A DNA stretch of 64,000 bases from Clavelina lepadiformis (taxonomy: Eukaryota > Chordata > Ascidiacea > Aplousobranchia > Clavelinidae). Both the position numbers and the translations under genes were made by a program. The stretch spans positions 1,178,001 to 1,242,000 of the forward strand of contig NC_135244.1 in NCBI RefSeq assembly GCF_947623445.1, in the 5' to 3' direction. The notes beneath the pieces are model-generated. The model was not told the origin of the DNA and made no database searches. It saw nothing but the letters and a program-made list of their open reading frames with translations. Positions 12,501 to 23,404 of this stretch are shown in pieces (position 1 is the first letter of the stretch; every line of letters starts with the position of its first letter).

Positions 12501-15033
12501 TTGAGATGATTTTTGGCTAACATTCAACTTCCGTTATTAACGTCGTTGCATTCGTAGCCTACTTTTATCTTAGGTTTTATTACGTTGTGAATACTGATGA
12601 TAGTTATTGCAACTACATCATTTGATATCAACATCTTTATACGAAAAGAATGAGATGAATGCTATGGTTTATCATTGACGCTTTGAAGTATCTCACTTGG
12701 TTGATTTGTCGACCATGTTTGAAAAAGATCGCTTTAATATAAACGATGCCTCGGCGGAAATGCGGTTAAATTTTTCACCAAACAAAGCGTCTCAGCTGCT
12801 CGTGTTGGCAACAAGGCGCTGCATTGTCATTTCGCTGAAGACTTTCAAGGAAAAAGGCGAATACAAAGCAATGTATCGCGGTAATGGAAGACTGTGACGT
12901 GAACAGAACTACCTGACTAAAGCGATAACACTGCGCAGCATAAAGATTTACAACTGTGTTAAATTACCACGTCTTCAAAAGCGAAGCAAGACAGACGAAA
13001 TAAGAAATAAGACCGGTTGTGATAATTCGTTATTTAACACGTGTGTACAGGGCAGAGATGAAAATACTCGAGTCAACGTGATATATCGGCATCGGTACAT
13101 CTCTAGCCGTCTTCATGTCTCCACATGTGTACATAGGGAGCTGATGTCAATACTTTAACTCACACTTGGATATAATTTTAGCAAATGTGACAGCAAAGAT
13201 ATGTCACGTCATAATTATTTACAATATGTTTGTGTCATCATAACGCGATGTATTGACGTTACTCTTTACCTCCTATTACGTGTATGGTTATCTGGTGACT
13301 TTTTCCGTGTCTTAATAGAATTCTATAATGCTTCTATAGATATGCAAGTTTATCATCAACCTTTACGTAACACTTGAAATTGTGATGTAATAATCATAAT
13401 TTATAGTTTTAATATTTCTGGATTGCTGATTGTTTAGCCATGTGTGGTTGCAGATTTACGAGACTACACAGCAATGCAGTTTATATTTTTATTTGTTTAA
13501 TTTCCCGCTGACCACCAAACATATCTGAATAGTCCATCTTTTATGGATGTATTATTGTAGCAATTCTAACCGACATAATCGCTTTATAACTACGTATTAT
13601 GTTTATTTAGGTTATGAAGCACTGACAGACAAACTATTGGACCTGTACGCTTGCGTTGGAGAAGGAAAAGATTCGTCCATTGCAACCAAAGCAGCAGAGC
13701 ATTTTCCAACAGCAATCCCATTATCGCAGCCGATGAATTCAAACCTGGTTCCTGGGTTCTGCTTCGTCATGAAACACGTCACAAAGCAATTGGATGTACT
13801 CGGTCTGAGTTACTGTCGCCTGGATGCGAATTCATTTCACGAGATCGCTTCGGTCATAAAAGAGATGAAACCAGGACAAGTAAGATATTATTGACATCAA
13901 TTACCTATTGTTGTTTGTTTACATTCCGACTAATTGTTCCCGACCAATCAAAATATTAAATTGCTGACTTGTCCCATGTAAGGTTGGCAAAAAGTCATGT
14001 GTGCGGTCATGTCTATGAGTCACTTATAACTGAGGCAATCTTTGAAGTAATTTGATGTCACTGTATATATTCAAGCCTTTGCTGTTTTTACCTCATTGAA
14101 ATGTTGGTGAAATGGAAGAACTCATGCGTTGTCATCTATTCTGACGTCATTTTCACAACACAATCATTGTTTAACTTCTCCACACATCACATTGTTATGG
14201 CGGTAACTGGTTAGTTATTAAAATTAAAATTCGTAAAACTATCGCTTAAAATTGTGAACTAGAAAAGTTTTTCTTTCCAAACTCGATTTAAATCACGCCT
14301 TTAACGTTGCTCTGTTTAATTACCGATTACGTCACTAGATTATTCTTACGTCACAAAGAAGCACAAGTTTTTAACAACGCGGAGATTTGTCGAAGCCTGT
14401 TTGTCAAAATATCAACAATCACAATTCCCTCTCTTTAAGTCAATAACCGGCCCCAGTCACCCAATTGGTGTTTTGATAATTTGGTAACCTGTGATATGCG
14501 CCACCTTGTGTTTATTTACCTTGTTTATTACTGTAGTGACAACTTATGTCAATATACTGCAGTTAACTTGAATCATAGTTAAGGTATTATTAGAAACAAA
14601 CATAACAAATCAGCTGCTACTTTGATCGGTACCACAAATGAAAAATTTATTCTGTACTTTTGTATATAAACGCATATTATTTGAGGTAATAATATAGAAT
14701 CTGTGCATCGACATCATTAGAACTTAGTTGACAAAGTTATAGTTGACGTCATCACAAATATTTCAACTGTAGATTGGAGAGATGGGTATCCATGGTAACC
14801 ATCTGCAACCATCAAACATCGATGACGTCATCGGGTTGTTGAGAGTCGTGAGAGATCGGCTGTCGATGTTCAGTTGTTTCGTTGGTGATGATGAAAGGAG
14901 GCAAGTTAATCATCAAGCTAATCAGGAAGAAATCAACAAAATCCAAACTGATCTCAGCAAGATTCAAACCAGGTTGGAAGTTGTTGTTGGTGGTGGCGTT
15001 GATGGTCTCATCATACTTCGCTCACAAAAGTGA
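3573..15033 (+). CDS. NLR-type NACHT/LRR protein, six or seven exons
   Basis: Proposed exons are 3573-3645, 3769-3831, 5923-7233, 8829-8954, 11536-11664, 13611-13879 and 14773-15033. All have GT-AG borders and matching phases (1,1,1,1,1,0), giving 743 residues, or 700 without one of the twin exons. The large exon carries a NACHT NTPase: Walker A ASAGSGKT near residues 136-143, Walker B VMILDGLDQ near 207-215 and sensor LLIITSRP near 253-260. Exons 8829-8954 and 11536-11664 are near-identical Lys-rich helices. Exon 13611-13879 holds an LRR unit (LDVLGLSYCRLDANSFHEIA), and the last exon a second LRR-like start and a coiled-coil-like tail. NLRs are cytosolic pattern sensors that oligomerise through NACHT. 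No death-fold domain is visible N-terminally and the LRR part is very short. The start was chosen because the first two short exons join in frame; the ATG at 5883 lies in intron sequence. Confidence 0.85.
3832..5922 (+). other. Second intron of the NLR gene
   Basis: The intron opens with GTCAGT and ends with TTTTTGCAG. It is about 2.1 kb and contains an AATGA tract near 4370-4399 and a short GAGTTAT-rich stretch near 5350-5420. No other gene is seen in it. Confidence 0.6.
4370..4399. repeat. AATGA pentanucleotide microsatellite
   Basis: About five head-to-tail AATGA units lie within the second intron of the NLR gene. Confidence 0.7.
8135..8380. mobile_element. MITE with 24-bp terminal inverted repeats, copy 1
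   Basis: The left end GTATTTACTCGATTGTAAGC is an exact inverted match of the right end GCTTACAATCGAGTAAATAC, and the match continues inwards through CGCG. The element is about 246 bp, has no coding capacity and lies in an intron of the NLR gene. The superfamily is not clear. Confidence 0.75.
9078..10147. mobile_element. hAT-like element, right end removed by the duplication
   Basis: This begins with TAGAGATGTATCGATGCCGG, the same end as the complete copy at 11787-13105, and matches that copy until the duplication breakpoint. No transposase is recognisable. Confidence 0.55.
10843..11089. mobile_element. MITE with 24-bp terminal inverted repeats, copy 2
   Basis: This is the duplicate of the MITE at 8135-8380, with the same inverted ends and a longer A run in the middle. 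It arose with the surrounding 2.7 kb duplication, not by a second transposition. Confidence 0.75.
11787..13105. mobile_element. Non-autonomous hAT-like element, complete ends
   Basis: The left end TAGAGATGTACCGATGCCG is exactly inverted at the right end (13087-13105). Termini of the form TAGAGATGTACCGAT resemble hAT-type ends. The 1.3 kb interior has only short open frames with no recognisable transposase. A clear 8-bp target duplication was not found, so the superfamily is tentative. Confidence 0.55.
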
Positions 15034-15071
15034 ATCGGGATGAACGAGACAAACTCCAAGAAGCGCTAAAT

Positions 15072-15307
15072 CAGGGGCAACTTCTTCGGCGGGCCTGATA
15101 TGAGAAAATGAAGTACTTGGCGGGCCGGATTTCTGAATAGATTGGAACGCAGCTTTGTCTTATTAATGTTCATGGTCGAAAATGTTTGCTCATAAATGTA
15201 TGTAGATTGCGGCAGAATATGGCTGTAGGCCACATTATCATGTAAGACCAGAAACTGTCTGCGGGCCGCTCAAAATCCCGTCGCGGGCCGTATGTTGCCC
15301 GCCCCTG
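15072..15307. mobile_element. hAT MITE in the 3' region of the NLR gene
   Basis: The 236-bp element starts CAGGGGCAAC and ends GCCCGCCCCTG, with GGGCC-rich subterminal blocks at both ends, as in hAT MITEs. It is flanked by a perfect 8-bp direct repeat CGCTAAAT at 15064-15071 and 15308-15315, the target-site size of hAT elements. It lies 38 bases after the NLR stop codon and so probably falls in the 3' UTR. Confidence 0.85.
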
Positions 15308-15315
15308 CGCTAAAT

Positions 15316-15930
15316 GATGCGGAAAACACAAGATCGCTTCATCCTTGCACCACGTTACGCTCGCGATAACTATTAATTGTGATGTCATTGTACAACCTTG
15401 CATTTATTTGTTTGTTTTATGTAATTTGTTAACTTAGGCGAAAACATCTTACTTATTATGGCGTAACAAGCAGATATAGTTAAATTGTTCATAACCATTC
15501 TGAGAAATTCAAAATTTTATTAAAACTATGAAATTAATTTTGGTCGTTGTTGATGACGTCACTCATGCATTGAGAAGTTCATTTACTTGAGCGCGATTAC
15601 GAGTGGTCAATGCAGCAATGTCGTGGTCACTTCTACATTTCTTCAAATTGTTTTTAAATTTGCATTTTATGATCGCGATTTCTTATGTAATTGTTGAAGA
15701 CGTGTTCTGTGCTTTACAACTCCTCTCTATGATTCCAGTTAAAATATAAATACAATTTACTTTATTACGTCATAGAAGCGCGTGATGTACAGCATATTTT
15801 ATTGAGGCAAAAAACACAAAGAATTTACAAATCACTGTTCATTCACAAATAACGCATCAAGTGCGCATGTCAACAAAATACAACGGTGTCTAGCAATGTG
15901 AGATACAACACGATCCTTATACATACAAAC
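15316..15930. other. NLR downstream region, non-coding
   Basis: No gene is supported. The sequence is AT-rich, and its start continues the pre-insertion sequence of the hAT MITE target. No canonical AATAAA was identified with confidence close to the NLR stop. Confidence 0.4.
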
Positions 15931-17020
15931 GTTTATGCGGGTTCGCGTCCAAGGACTTCCCTAATTTTAACTATTTGGTCGTGATAGGTCGTGTCCTGAT
16001 TAAAGGCCCTGGCTCGTCTCGCGTAGAGGGAACGTTCAATCGCAGCAATTATGGTTTTTGTGCTAAAAATCTCCTCTTCAAAAATGAAGGCGTTCCTGTG
16101 GCGCCAAATTTGATGTTTAATTACTGTAACCAGTAAAATCGTCATCAATCAATCATTTTATTTTTCGACAAAAGCGCGGTGAGGACGAAAAATCGAGCCA
16201 GTTGTTACTAACACGCGCCAATGAACAGGAAAAAGTAACAATCCCAGAAGGCCTAAAACGTGCTCAAGAGAAATAACGTTGCTATTTGCTGGTAACAACT
16301 AGCACGGCCACTAAACCTATAATTAGTTAAATCCATAAAACGTAAATAGAAAAAGCGAAATTAAGCAGACGAGCAGGTGATGTGTCCAAACAACTGATGA
16401 ATGAAACTTGCTTCAGTGTTGTACATCAGTGGATGAGAAAAGAAACCATTGTGAAAGAAATGTCGAATGCTCATGTCGAGCACTTCACGATCAAGGTTTT
16501 CGGGGCGATGCATGTTTATTATTTCTGTTACGTCGTTAAAGGAGATTGCAGTTCCCGTGGAAACGGTACCTACTCTGCATGCGTAGCGCCATGTAGCGGC
16601 GATTTCTTTTACATTTAAATAAAACATGCGAAGGCGCACCGGGGCCGATCAAGCAGAACCGACATGCGGTGTCTGAAAAAGGATGAAAGTTGAACGTATT
16701 TGACCTAAAGCTTAGGTCATTCCTGGCAAATCTGTAATTAACCGTTTTTTGTCAGTTGTTTGAAATTGGGATGTGGACATTTTTCCACGTTTGGTGATTA
16801 CCTGCCCACCGTCCCTTTTATCCTTCCGTAAACGCCAATATGTTGTTTTAATCTTTCCCGTGCAGAGTTCTTTCAAAGTTGCCTGGTGCATATTTCTCAA
16901 TTTTAGCGCGTGTTGGTAAAATCGCGAGGGCGCTGTCACGTGATGCATGTCATTGTTAATTCGAAGGTTGTAAACTTTGGATAATTGAGGATCAATTCGG
17001 TCAATTCTATTTGCCACAAT
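15930..17020 (-). mobile_element. LINE 3' end remnant (L1/Tx1-like)
   Basis: Three minus-strand fragments follow in order: 17017-16712 (LKELCTGKIKTTYWRLRKDK), 16639-16361, and 16148-15933 (HQIWRHRNAFIFEEEIF). They resemble the region downstream of the reverse transcriptase in L1/Tx1-type retroposons. The same motifs recur beside a recognisable reverse transcriptase at 34.7-36.3 kb (KIGKAYDRIIGEK and HQIWKFRNSCLYEQQKF). Frame changes between the fragments show decay, and no RT domain remains here. The family is inferred from the second copy. Confidence 0.5.
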
Positions 17021-17355
17021 ATTTTCATAATCACTGAGTCGAATTTACACTCAACAGCTCAACAAACAACTGTAAATAAACAACAAACAAACAACTCTAC
17101 TTCACTCAGCAGTCAACCATATTTATACTCATCCCAGCTATTGCATTGTCAGATGTAATTGCTGAGATTTCAGCCTAAAGAAGAAATTAAGGACGAAGTT
17201 TCCAATATCCCGAAAACATCACAAGGTCCAATTTAATAGCTAACCCCACAAATACAGGCTGTAAAATCATCAACGTGTACTGTACAAGCCTCCACCCTTG
17301 TACATGGCATCGTCGTCAGTAGTCCCGTACTTTATTCTTATGTATTCTTTATGCA

Positions 17356-17478
17356 GGTGACTTCAACTGCCATCATGATTGTTGGAGATACTGTACAATT
17401 GCACTGAGAGGGAAGAAAATGTTTGACATTGTGACTACCAACAGAATTGTCAAGAAGCCAAATGCCCTGTCAATTTGA
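17356..17478 (+). pseudogene. Possible retroposon endonuclease fragment
   Basis: A 40-codon open stretch starts GDFNCHHDCWRY and ends at a TGA. GDFN followed by His and Trp is typical of the apurinic endonuclease domain of non-LTR retroposons. It is short and isolated, and it lies on the strand opposite the neighbouring LINE remnant. The call is tentative. Confidence 0.4.
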
Positions 17479-17569
17479 GCAGCCGACAACAAATTGATTG
17501 CATAACAACAATTTTACAGAATTTTCCTTTTTTCATACTAACTTGCATACGATACTGATGGTTATTACT

Positions 17570-18140
17570 TTGTGTTCTATCTCAGTCATTGTTATTTATA
17601 AATAACAGCGGTATTCATTGTTAACACTAGCATTGTTGCTGATGAGTTTTTACAACAGTTTTTACAACAGTTTTTACTTGATTGTACAATTTATTTTCAG
17701 GACTTTGAATAAATATGTCGTTGAGCAGTTAACTTCATGAGAATCAATGCAAAGGAAAGGAAGGAACAAGGAAAAAAGCTTTCACAAGCAGTTTTATTTC
17801 TGAGATTGCAAAGAGTCGCTGACTTATTGGTTTGAGACTTCTTGGTTTGAGACTTAGTGCTATTAAACCAAGTCATTTATATAACAAATATAATTTATAA
17901 CAAATATATCAACTCTTAGATAGGAAGGATGAAGAATCTCTATAACCACCTTCAATCATCAAACACAGATGCATTGGGTTGTTGAGATAAGCTGTGAATA
18001 CATTATTGCTTCATTGGTCACGATGGGGGAAAGATGAACGAGAAAGAATTCAAGAATCTTTAGGCGATATTCAAACTTAGTTGAAAGTTAAAGTTGATGA
18101 TGATGATGTAGTACTGAGCTCAAAGAGGCGATAGTGACGT
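17570..18140 (+). pseudogene. Decayed copy of the NLR 3' exons
   Basis: Around 17590-17720 the sequence follows the intron and start of the helical NLR exon, including the TTTATTTTCAGGA acceptor. Around 17930-18130 it follows the last NLR exon (ACCACCTTCAATCATCAAACA, then GGGTTGTTGAGA and the coiled-coil part ATTCAAAC). Many indels and stop codons break it. It appears to be the remnant of a second, older NLR gene or a partial duplication without its NACHT exon. Confidence 0.65.
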
Positions 18141-19500
18141 CAGAATGAAACATTTTGTCTCGTTTAAACCTTTATTACAAACTCAGCTCCTAATAAAATT
18201 GCAAAAAAGTAGTAAAAACCAAACCACGATGAAAAAAGTCATCACTTTTGTATATTTTTATTGCTTAATTATTTTTACTGTGATCTTGTCTACAATGATG
18301 ATTGTAACGTTATTATCAACAAAAGCTACTTTCCTAAAGTAAAATGCAAGTTCACAAACAAGTCAGCTTTAAATCAATGAGCAGTTGTCAGTAGACATAC
18401 TGTGTAAGATATCGTTTGCTTCGTATAATTTCATTTATATATTATTGTGATGTCTATGCGTGCAGTGTAGAAACCAGTTGGCGACGTCGTAACATTCATT
18501 GTGACTCACAATCATTGTTGTTTTAATTCGGAAAATGTGACTTTTTATTTTCTCTGCAAAGTTTGGTTAGTGTTTTGCAAAGTAGATGATATTATCACCT
18601 GCTTTAAATCTTGAAATGTTTCTGCTGCTTTGGGACTTTGCGTGTAACTTTAATGTGTGCCGTTAATTTAATTGTGATTGTTATCTTACGTTTTTTAAAT
18701 AACCGCTTCGTATTAATGGACACAAGTAAATAGACATCTTATACGCAGCAGTATCACTTATGTTTTGCTTATTCGTATTACTTAGAAAGTGTAAAGCACC
18801 TACAATAAAAACCTTTTCTTGTAAACTATTTCTATTGCAATATTAAAACTTTTCCGCCGACAAAAGGTTAGAGTATTCTATCTAACCGCACGCAGCAATA
18901 GAGTTAGATGATTTTACAGGTACATTTTACCACACCAACACTACTACCATACCTAATACAAACCTTACTCATCAAGTGTATTGTTTTTCCATTGTGCCGC
19001 CATCTTATTCATGAAAGAAGGCCAAATTTGTGATACAATTTTGGCAATAACTGCTTAACCACTACATATTATTAAATTTTGTTTCAACAGTATATTTACT
19101 ATCAACTTCATTTTTATTTAAGGTCAACTTGTTTTAGACTTGCCCCTTATTTTAAACTTTTATTGGATATAGTTTTTACGCCCTATTTCGATGTAATCTA
19201 ATTTATCACTTTTAAATAAAACCGGTTTGCATTAAGCTCTTCCTTTGAAACACCCATCAATTTGTTGTGCGATTTCTAATGACAGTTTTCTACTTCGACC
19301 TCATGCTAAGGGAGTTAGAGAACCACTTAATAAGGTAACACTTTAATAAGATGTTTCATAAAAAAACATAAAAACAAACAAAAAAGCAAAATTATTGTTT
19401 CAAACATATTAAAACCTATTGTTGGCTTAAAACTATGTCACTTGAGTTATTATTGTTCACTTTAAGAAGATCGCCAGTGTTTGAAAAGAATACAAAATTT
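18141..19500. other. Intergenic region, nothing recognised
   Basis: The stretch is AT-rich and has no open frame with family features and no clear terminal repeats. Confidence 0.5.
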
Positions 19501-19538
19501 TGCTGGTCGCGCGGTAGCCTACGTCTCATTCAATCTGA

Positions 19539-19660
19539 TGACGTCACGTTTCACGAAAGGGGTATATTCCAGTAGTGGTGCGACGTGATTGGCTGAGAAA
19601 TCAAATGGAATTTTTTACTTCGTTCTAATTGTCTTCATGTGCAATCTGATTGACTGGAAG
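19539..19660 (+). promoter_or_regulatory. Promoter module of homeobox unit A
   Basis: A perfect CRE (TGACGTCA) at 19539-19546 is followed by an inverted CCAAT box GATTGGCT at 19587-19594 and a weaker GATTGACT near 19649. The same order of CRE and inverted CCAAT boxes occurs upstream of units B, D, E, F and G, which supports a shared ancestral promoter. Binding by CREB/ATF and NF-Y type factors is inferred from the motifs. Confidence 0.55.
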
Positions 19661-21308
19661 TCCGCAATCCAGTACTTAGTTAAAAACTGTTGTTCAGTTG
19701 ACTGAGGTGCTTCTTTCGGTTAGCAGAGCCAATTATTGTGAAGTATTTCTTTCTGAAAAGTTTTTTTTGTAAGGTTTGTCACAAATTCCCCTGTAAAACT
19801 TGAAGAAACCTGTTGTTGACGGCTTAAATAACAGTTGCTGTTATGTCTTGTACAAATATTGCCTCATAACGGCCGCTGACATGATGGCTTTATATCTTTG
19901 TTAACCGTTTTTCAATGTAGCTAAACTTTATGAACTGAAGTAGTCGCAGGTTTCACCCTTAGGCTACCTGACAAATAAAAAACAATATTATTGAACTCGA
20001 AGTTTTGAAATTGGCTGTACAAGGTATTTTCAGCGTTGACTCGCAGACAAGTTGGTCAGAATTTAGCTTAGTTTGCTATAAATGTCATGTCTTATCATTT
20101 TTTCGTTCATTACATGCATGCAGATTTGGTTTAACACTGTGGCGTAATTGACTTTTTCTTCAAGTTCTTTCTTGTTTTGCGTTATGGTTTCAGGTATACT
20201 GTAATGCCCAAACGTCCAGTGTTTTCCACTAAAAAGTAGCTAAGATCCACAACAACAATTTACTGCTCTTTAATAGACAGTCCTAAATTCTGCAGTTTGG
20301 CCAAGTTAAACGTATTTTTATTCTTGTTCTTCAGACAATTTAAAGATGATTTTTCATTCATCGAAGTAACAAAAGCGTGTGCTTTAAAACGTAATTCTTC
20401 GATGTCTCTAAACAATTTGTGAATTTTCCTAAACAGTCTTTTGCCAAGTCAGTTAAAGGAATACTTGTGTACAGCTCTATAGGCAAGTTGAGCAAAGCGC
20501 GTTTCAGACTTAGGTCATTTGGTCAGCTCAGTGTGGTGGAATGAGTAAATGAAGTAAATTTGCAGAGCAGAAAATGTTGAAACTTACAACGTTACACCAT
20601 GAACCCTTAAAATCCCTCTTCTTTGGATTGCGATCGGGATTGCAATTAATTTTCGGTCATCTGTAATTTCGTGGTTATGTTCTATAAAAAAGGTGAATTA
20701 GGTTCGTGCAATGCAAGGAATGGTCACTTGACCCAAAATGTTCATCCATTGATACAGTCGTTTGAGTGAAGTTCTACTCAGGAAATCGAACCTCAGTGGA
20801 GTTATTCCTACGTGTGGAGAGTTATTTTATTACTTTGGAAGATTTGTTTTATCGTTTGGGAAGATCACTTTGTCACGTTTGTCACGATCACTTAAACTCA
20901 CTTTGTTAGTTCAATTAAGTTCATTAGGAGTGGGTCAGCCGAAGAAGCTGCAATTCTGTTTTAAGTTTTTGCGTCTGTCCGCCCAAAGCGGTTTAAAGGC
21001 TCTGGTCCGGGTTTGTCTGGTTCAGTGAAGAAACACAGTAAAGATGAAACAGTTTAAAAAGTTGGTATGGTTACAGATGTTACGTTTGACTTAGGTGTAA
21101 ATGATTTAATTTGGTTAGGTTCAAAATTATATCGCTGCTGGAAACTTTAAACAAAGTAAAAGCAGCCTTTTCAAGCTTAGCAATATCAGTAAGTTCATTA
21201 ACTCGATACGCTGATGTAAATGCAACAAGTTCAGTGACAACAAATAACTCAGCAGAAGAGAAACACAAGTAATTTTTTTCGTTTATTTCTACAGCAGAGA
21301 GAAAGAAA
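19661..21308 (+). other. Probable 5' UTR and leader intron of unit A
   Basis: No separate gene is seen. In units B to G the first coding exon is only four bases and lies about 0.1-0.15 kb before the next exon. A matching ATG-G-GT exon was not found here with confidence. An ATGA-GTAAAT near 20540 would keep phase but is speculative. Confidence 0.35.
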
Positions 21309-22566
21309 ATGATGTCTCAAAAAGGAACTTTATTTGAACACCCTGGAAACAACGTGATAAGCGACCAAAGTTCAGCGAGTTTACCGTCGTTACCGGGCGC
21401 TGCATCAATGGTCGCATCACACTCTGGGAGTTCTATGATTGTGACGTCGACAAGCAGCTCAACCTACGTTATGAGTGACCTGACGGTTGGCGGTGTACGG
21501 TCGAACTTCAACTATATTTCTAACCAGGGTCAAGGTCAAAGATCAGCTGTGACGTCGACAACGGGTAGTGCGAGTTACAATGGCGCTGCAGTCATAAATT
21601 CCACACCAGGTACAGCATTCCACATAAATAAGTTAACATGTTCAACAAAATACTAATAATTTGCGGCGTTGCAGGTCTTCAGATGGTTGAGCAATCAATT
21701 GGAATCAGTGGACAACCTTCGTCAAACTCATTTTTCGTACCATCGGCTCCACCAATGTTTCGGCCAGTCCCTCGCAGATTTACAACAAACCTGATTCCAA
21801 CTGACACTGTGACCTACGTTGAAATGGATTCCAACGGTGTACCACAAATTTTACATCATAATCCTTACTTGCCTCCAACGACCGCGATGCCACCGACATA
21901 TACTGCAAGTGCGTTCAGCATGTCCACACCGAGTGCCTTCGCTTCATACATCTTTTTCAAAACGTTGTTTAAACCCAGTGAAAAGTTTAACACTTAAGCA
22001 ATGAAACAACGACCAACCAAGTTTTATTTTTTAGATCATCAGAGATTTGGAAATTCAATGAGAACCAGTGGCCAAGCTTGGTCGAGACCATCATTTGTAC
22101 CATGGGCGGCACCAACTCAATTTAATAACTTTCCTGTAATTCGGGCACCGACAACAGCTGTTGTGAGTGGCTGTAGCTGTAGTGGCACAAGCAGAAGTTT
22201 CGGAGGCGTTTGTGACGGTCAAACAGCAAGTGTGACGTCAACAGGGAACAGTGCAAGTTCGGTTCAGGCCACACCGTTCAGCTCTGCCCAAGGTACTATT
22301 TCTTGATAAAAAATATTATAATAGTTTTATAGTAAGGCAATTCGTAACTTCAGATTTGTTTTTCAGCAAATAACTTGCAACACAAGTGGAGAAAGAAAAC
22401 AGTTTATTCAAGAAAGCAATTGAGGGCGTTGCAGGACGCGTTCAGTCGAGATGTCTATCTTACCGCCGCCAAGAAAAAAGAACTTGGGGAACAGATCGGT
22501 TTAACCGAACGTCAAGTTATAGTGTATTTTGACAACCATCGCCAAAAACTGAAAATTAACACGTAG
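21309..22566 (+). CDS. Divergent homeobox protein, unit A
   Basis: Exons 21309-21609, 21675-21908, 22035-22292 and 22367-22566 join in phase 1 to give 330 residues. The first three exons are rich in Ser, Thr and Asn. Exon 1 has the family block SNFNYISNQGQGQ, and exon 2 has VTYVEMDSNGVPQILHHNPY. The last exon is a homeodomain (from KKTVYSRKQLRALQDAF to QVIVYFDNHRQKLK). Its spacing matches Antennapedia one-to-one without gaps, but Trp48 is Tyr, position 50 is Asp and 53 is Arg; Asn51 is kept. The sequence before the ATG (a CAG, then AGAGAAAGAAA) reads in the same phase as exon 2 of the other units, so an upstream mini-exon is possible. The donor of exon 2 (GCAA-GTGCGT) is the least certain border. 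The likely role is a nuclear transcription factor. This is the most divergent member of the array. Confidence 0.75.
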
Positions 22567-22964
22567 AAGAAAGTTACCCCGCCGGAATCCATGAAGTTTT
22601 TGACGAACTCGAAGGCAGCTTGCTAATATGCATCGTTCAGCTCATCAGCCATAATATCGACATCTTATATAAACGAACGATGTCTTTACTGGGCGATGTG
22701 AATCGAAGTTAAGTTATGTCGAACACAATCTGCACTTAACACCACATGCCGTTACCTTTCAAGGCAAGTAGGCTTGAGGCAAATACTATGTACAAATGGT
22801 TTCACTGAAACTAACTATCTACTAAAGTGTTCCAGTTAAAGTATTTGTGTTCTTGCAGCTTGCTTCCAATAATGCGACAGAAATTGCACAAACAGATTTT
22901 ATTGCATATTGTATATTTTACCGTATATGGTTCGTTCGAAATGTTTTAATGTGTTTTACCGCGA

Positions 22965-22970
22965 AATAAA
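22965..22970 (+). terminator. Polyadenylation signal of unit A
   Basis: AATAAA lies about 400 bases after the stop codon, in a context (TGTTTTACCGCGAAATAAAAAC) that aligns with the 3' flanks of units B, C, F and G. Confidence 0.55.
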
Positions 22971-23404
22971 AACGATATTGAAGAATTTACAACAAACGCT
23001 TCAAACTGAATTTCCGCCTCAAAGTGTGAAATTATTAGCAACTCAATTCAAGAAAGTTAACCCAAAATAAGATGACAATGCACTTAGACTGAGTTTGAAT
23101 TAGGCGGGAAACGGTTACGTAACAACGGAGTCAGAGACATGATCTAATATGGGTCAGATTACAATCTTCACCTACCGTACTTACTAGTACCACGTGCCCA
23201 CTAGTCTGCATAATTTCTATTTTGAATTTGATTGGCATGAAGTGGCAATCAAGCCTATGTGTGTTCATGAGTAGTAAATGTACCGTAACTTGTGAATCTA
23301 AGTGATCAAAATAAATCTTCTTTGCAACGGGTAATTGCTTTCTTAAAATGTATTACTGTAATTACAAAACAAAGCTTCCACATAAAATTACCAGCCCTGG
23401 AAGT

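Larger units (their letters stand above)
7433..12857 (+). repeat. 2.7 kb tandem duplication with one NLR exon per copy
   Basis: Bases about 7433-10147 and 10149-12857 are near-identical along their full length; both begin within TGTTTATTTTyTTTCGACATC and end near CGCTGAAGACTTTCAA. Each copy carries intron sequence, one MITE, one helical NLR exon and most of a hAT-like element. The right breakpoint lies inside the hAT-like element, so copy 1 lacks its right terminus. Few substitutions and small indels point to a recent event. The exon is a multiple of three with phase 1 on both sides, so the duplication does not disturb the frame. Confidence 0.9.

Noticed and set aside
18145-18342. A 65-codon frame with a hydrophobic stretch (FVYFYCLIIFTVIL)
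   Set aside because: AT-rich DNA gives such frames by chance. There is no homologous feature, splice context or repeat of it elsewhere in the window.
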